This document shows positions 6,062 through 8,708 of a stretch of DNA of 8,708 bases, piece after piece. The notes under the pieces were generated by a model. That model had not been told where the DNA came from. It did no database searches and saw only the letters and a list, made by a program, of their open reading frames with translations. How positions within the stretch are numbered: position 1 is the stretch's first letter; every line of letters begins with the position of its first letter. The position numbers and the translations under genes are program-made. Origin of the DNA: an uncultured Collinsella sp. Lineage in GTDB: Bacteria; Actinomycetota; Coriobacteriia; Coriobacteriales; Coriobacteriaceae. The DNA lies in assembly GCA_937969105.1 (NCBI GenBank), contig CALBUZ010000047.1, positions 1 to 8,708 of the forward strand. Reading direction: 5' to 3'.

Positions 6062-7350
6062 TGGCTCGGTTTCCCCTCGTTCCCACGGCGCCTGAGCCCG
6101 AACGTGCCGTTCTTGTCGGAGTTGAGTGGCGCGATAACGCCTGGCCGCTCGATCGTTCGCTTGACGAGCTTGAGCGCCTGGCCCATACGGCCGGCGCCCA
6201 ATGCGTGGCACGTTTGTCACAGCGTCTGGTTAAGCCGTATCCAAAATCGTTTATCGGCTCCGGTAAGGTTGAGGAGCTTTGCGGGCTCGTGCATCGTATG
6301 GATGCCGATGTCGTTATCTTCGACGACGATCTAACGCCCTCGCAGCAGTCGTATCTGGAGAAAGCCGTGGGCGAACCGGTTAAGATTATCGACCGTACGG
6401 CGCTGATTCTCGACATCTTTGGCCTGCACGCTCAGACCCGTGAGGGCCGCCTGCAGGTGCAACTAGCCCAATTGCAGTATCTGTTGCCCCGCTTGCGCGG
6501 TATGTGGAGCCATCTTGCTAAAGAGCAGACGCGCGGTGGCATTGGTTCGCGCTTTGGTCAGGGCGAAAGCCAGCTCGAGGTTGACCGACGTTTGATTCGC
6601 AACAAGATTGCCGCGCTTCGTCGCGAGCTTAAGCAGGTTGAACAGCGCCGCGATGTCCAGTCTAAAAGTCGTATCGAGTCGCCGGCGTTTCGCGTTGCCT
6701 TAGCCGGTTATACCAATGCCGGTAAGTCGACGTTGCTCAATCGCTTGACCGGGTCTACGGTGCTTTCACAGGACAAATTGTTTGCCACGCTCGATCCGAC
6801 GACGCGCTCGTATCGCTTGCCCGGTGGTCGTGGCATGACCATTACCGATACCGTTGGCTTTATTCAAAAGCTACCGCATGGTCTCGTCGATGCCTTTAAG
6901 TCCACGCTGTCTGAGGTCCTTGGTGCCGACCTGATCCTTAAAGTTGTGGATGCCTCTGACGAGGACTACGAGCGCCAGCTTGAGGCAGTCGATCGCGTTC
7001 TTGACGAGATCGGTGCCGGCGAGCGTTTGACGCTTACGGTGTTCAATAAAATCGACCTACTCGATAGCGTCGATCGATTGAGTTTCCATCGTCGCTATCC
7101 CGAGGCCGTGTTGTTCTCGGCCCAGACGGGCGAGGGGCTCGACGATCTCGTCGACCGTATTGCGCGTGAGGCTGCTGCCACCGATGTGTTGCTTTCTGCC
7201 GATATCCCGTATCGCGAGGGCGCCCTCATCACGCTAGTGCATGAGCAGGGAACCCTTCTGCATGAGGAATATCTAGAGGACGGAGTTCGCATTGTGGCGA
7301 AGTTGCCGGCCCGAATCGCGCCACGTCTTGAGCGCTATCGTACGGAATAA
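6061..7350 (+). CDS. hflX: GTPase HflX
   Basis: HflX is a ribosome-associated GTPase that binds the 50S subunit and splits stalled ribosomes, especially under stress. The product is 429 residues. The N-terminal HflX domain includes KPYPKSFIGSGKVEEL (~58-73), the acidic VIFDDDLTPSQQ (~85-96) and the signature DRTALILDIF (111-120). It continues with the glycine-rich helical linker EQTRGGIGSRFGQGESQLEVDRR (~155-177), partly coiled coil. The G domain has G1 GYTNAGKST (216-224), G3 DTVGF (263-267), G4 NKID (329-332) and G5 SAQTG (353-357), so all nucleotide-binding motifs are present. A short C-terminal domain follows. ATG 6061 overlaps the miaA stop (TAATG). miaA and hflX are also neighbours in E. 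coli (miaA-hfq-hflX), here without hfq between them. Its last 16 bases overlap the end of the convergent DUF1624 gene, with no evident terminator. Confidence 0.96.
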   Translation: MARFPLVPTAPEPERAVLVGVEWRDNAWPLDRSLDELERLAHTAGAQCVARLSQRLVKPYPKSFIGSGKVEELCGLVHRMDADVVIFDDDLTPSQQSYLEKAVGEPVKIIDRTALILDIFGLHAQTREGRLQVQLAQLQYLLPRLRGMWSHLAKEQTRGGIGSRFGQGESQLEVDRRLIRNKIAALRRELKQVEQRRDVQSKSRIESPAFRVALAGYTNAGKSTLLNRLTGSTVLSQDKLFATLDPTTRSYRLPGGRGMTITDTVGFIQKLPHGLVDAFKSTLSEVLGADLILKVVDASDEDYERQLEAVDRVLDEIGAGERLTLTVFNKIDLLDSVDRLSFHRRYPEAVLFSAQTGEGLDDLVDRIAREAAATDVLLSADIPYREGALITLVHEQGTLLHEEYLEDGVRIVAKLPARIAPRLERYRTE

Positions 7351-8039
7351 ACGAGCTCTAGCACGCCTAGAATGACAGGCTGATGGAGCAGATAGAACGG
7401 TAAGGCATGGCGACCAAGGGCTGCGAGCGCCGGGATGGGATTGGCGTATGCCCATGCTGGCGCTTCGAGGCTTGACGCTTGTGCTGTCTGGGCAGCAAAA
7501 AAGCCGGTAAGGTACATAAAGACAAACGGAATGAGCGGATAGTAGTCTCCCGAAACAAAACCCGGGCCCGGAAATCCTAGCCATGCCAGGTAGGGGAGTG
7601 GGTAGACCGCCTTTGGAATGCCCCAAGTTAGGGCAAAAAGAACAAGGCATGCTGCGATACCCCACGAGCCCGGTATTTTTTGGAGTATCGGACGGTTGAG
7701 TGCAACCACCGCGGTGCACGCCGCCATGCAATAAATGATGCCAAAGTTTACCGAATCGTCGACTGAAACCAGTGTAGTTGCAATCCATACGATTAAGGCT
7801 GCGGCCGCGTATTTGAGGGCGCGCTTACCGTTATTACGCGAGAGCGTGCACATCCAACCGGCGATAAACAAAAATACCCAGCTGATACTATCGCGCCAGA
7901 TATCCTGGAAAACCGTTTCGGTAAACCATGGCATATCCCATCCATATAGGTAGGCCAAATCGTAGCAGGCGTGAAAACCTGCCATCGATAGCATCGTAAA
8001 CCCGCGGACGGTATCAAATATGGTGATGCGTTTTTGCAT
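7335..8039 (-). CDS. DUF1624 / heparan-alpha-glucosaminide N-acetyltransferase-like membrane protein
   Basis: The 234-residue product is a polytopic membrane protein. It starts with the acyltransferase-type signature RITIFDTVRGFTMLSM (~4-19), followed by His23 and Asp27 (GFHACYDLAYLYG). Hydrophobic segments lie near 50-66, 74-92, 98-114, 126-140, 166-184 and 212-230. SISWVFLFIAG (51-61) and the C-terminal GRHALPFYLLHQPVILGV (209-226, with His219) are typical of DUF1624 proteins, bacterial relatives of the HGSNAT acetyltransferase fold. It probably moves an acyl group onto a cell-surface sugar or lipid, but the substrate is unknown. The ATG overlaps the lexA stop by one base (TAATG on the minus strand), so it is likely translated from the lexA mRNA and subject to LexA autoregulation. 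The TAG stop lies inside the hflX 3' end. Family assignment is good; enzymatic function is inferred. Confidence 0.82.
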   Translation of the reverse strand: MQKRITIFDTVRGFTMLSMAGFHACYDLAYLYGWDMPWFTETVFQDIWRDSISWVFLFIAGWMCTLSRNNGKRALKYAAAALIVWIATTLVSVDDSVNFGIIYCMAACTAVVALNRPILQKIPGSWGIAACLVLFALTWGIPKAVYPLPYLAWLGFPGPGFVSGDYYPLIPFVFMYLTGFFAAQTAQASSLEAPAWAYANPIPALAALGRHALPFYLLHQPVILGVLELVYSVR

Positions 8040-8683
8040 TACGAGAACCGGCGCATTAAACCGACAACCTTACCCAAAATAACGGGGTTCGTCGCATAGA
8101 TGGGCTCCATGGTGTCGTTCTCGGGCTGCAGGCGCACGCGCCCCTGCTCCTTGTAGAACGTCTTGACGGTCGCCGAGCCATCGATCATGGCCACGACGAT
8201 TTCGCCGTTCATGGCGCTCTTTTGCTCGCGAACGATAATGTAGTCACCGTTGTAGATGCCGACATTGATCATTGAGCTGCCGTGCACTTCAAGGATAAAG
8301 GAACCCTGGTCTGTGGCGATTTCGGTCGGGATGGTAAAGGTGTCCTCGATATTTTGCTCGGCCAGAATGGGAATCCCAGCCGCGACGCGACCGACGAGCG
8401 GCAGCGAGACCGTTCCGCGGGGCGCTGTGGGTTCATCGGATTTGGAAATTGAGACTGAGGATCCGTCCTCATCAAAGAGCTCTAGGGCGCGAGGCTTGGT
8501 GGCATCGCGCTTGAGCAACCCTCGAGCCTCCAGAGCAGAGAGATGAGCATGCACCGTGCTGGGGGAGGAGAGGCCTACGGCCGATGCCATCTCGCGCACA
8601 CTGGGCGGATAGCCCTTCTCCGTCTGGTAGGAGCGGATGAAATCGTAGATTTGCTGTTGGCGCTTGGTGATTTTGCGTGCCAT
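8039..8683 (-). CDS. lexA: LexA, SOS response transcriptional repressor
   Basis: LexA represses DNA-repair genes and self-cleaves when RecA filaments form on damaged DNA. The product is 214 residues. The N-terminal winged helix-turn-helix is at ~1-65 (PPSVREMASAVGLSSPSTVHAHL, then LEARGLLKRD). An acidic, Ser-rich linker covers ~70-90. The cleavage loop GRVAAGIPI puts the scissile bond at Ala102-Gly103. The S24 peptidase dyad is Ser137 (HGSSM, followed by GIYNGD) and Lys174 (ATVKTFY). All catalytic elements are present. ATG 8683 is preceded by GAGGAG at a 5-base spacing. The promoter and any SOS box lie outside the window. It is the first gene of a two-gene unit with the DUF1624 acyltransferase. 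Confidence 0.97.
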   Translation of the reverse strand: MARKITKRQQQIYDFIRSYQTEKGYPPSVREMASAVGLSSPSTVHAHLSALEARGLLKRDATKPRALELFDEDGSSVSISKSDEPTAPRGTVSLPLVGRVAAGIPILAEQNIEDTFTIPTEIATDQGSFILEVHGSSMINVGIYNGDYIIVREQKSAMNGEIVVAMIDGSATVKTFYKEQGRVRLQPENDTMEPIYATNPVILGKVVGLMRRFS

Positions 8684-8688
8684 ACTTA

Positions 8689-8694
8689 CTCCTC
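8689..8694 (-). promoter_or_regulatory. Shine-Dalgarno sequence for lexA
   Basis: On the minus strand GAGGAG lies five bases before the lexA ATG (8683-8681). Only 25 bases upstream of the start are in the window, so no -10/-35 or LexA operator can be assessed. Confidence 0.75.
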
Positions 8695-8708
8695 AAACCC
8701 AAACAAAT

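Noticed and set aside
6100..6112. GAAC-N5-GTTC, resembling an actinobacterial/Gram-positive LexA box, inside the start of hflX.
   Set aside because: The half-site spacing is five bases instead of the four expected for CGAAC-N4-GTTCG, and it lies in coding sequence away from a promoter.
1..8708. Search for mobile elements, CRISPR repeats, tRNA genes, restriction or other defence genes.
   Set aside because: No transposase, integrase, direct-repeat array, cloverleaf or defence-type domain was recognised on either strand; the region is housekeeping.

Overview
The window looks like chromosomal DNA from a Coriobacteriia actinobacterium, most likely Collinsella or a close relative. This rests on the protein flavour of the rny, miaB, lexA and SpoVS-like products, the fairly GC-rich GCC/GAG/CGT-type codon use, and the gene order; no database search was possible. 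It is mostly a compact housekeeping region. No mobile element, CRISPR array, tRNA or rRNA is visible.

Layout. Positions 1-402 hold a chimeric, 5'-incomplete open frame. Its first ~60 residues resemble an internal piece of a 2-hydroxyacyl-CoA dehydratase activase (DUF2229-type), and its last ~55 residues resemble the C-terminus of RecX. A 257-base non-coding leader (403-659) carries a near-consensus promoter and two hairpins. Next comes a plus-strand run: rny (RNase Y), an unnamed GHKL-fold ATPase gene one base downstream, and a SpoVS-like gene with its own Shine-Dalgarno sequence and a candidate promoter. It continues with miaB, miaA and hflX, where miaB/miaA and miaA/hflX overlap by one base (TAATG). 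On the minus strand, lexA (8683-8039) is followed, again with a one-base TAATG overlap, by a small membrane acyltransferase-like gene (DUF1624). The 3' end of that gene overlaps the 3' end of hflX by 16 bases.

How the genes fit together. RNase Y starts mRNA decay at the membrane. MiaA and MiaB act in sequence on A37 of tRNAs reading UNN codons (isopentenylation, then 2-methylthiolation). HflX is a ribosome-associated GTPase. The plus-strand block is therefore an RNA and translation-quality cluster. In Bacillus-type genomes rny is followed by ymdB and spoVS; here a GHKL ATPase sits in the ymdB position. LexA is the SOS repressor, and its overlap with the acyltransferase gene implies that the latter is co-expressed with SOS autoregulation.

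The points most worth a second look are the activase/RecX chimera at the left edge (assembly misjoin or real deletion), the uncharacterised GHKL ATPase between rny and spoVS, and the structured rny leader. I do not see a convincing new multi-gene system.
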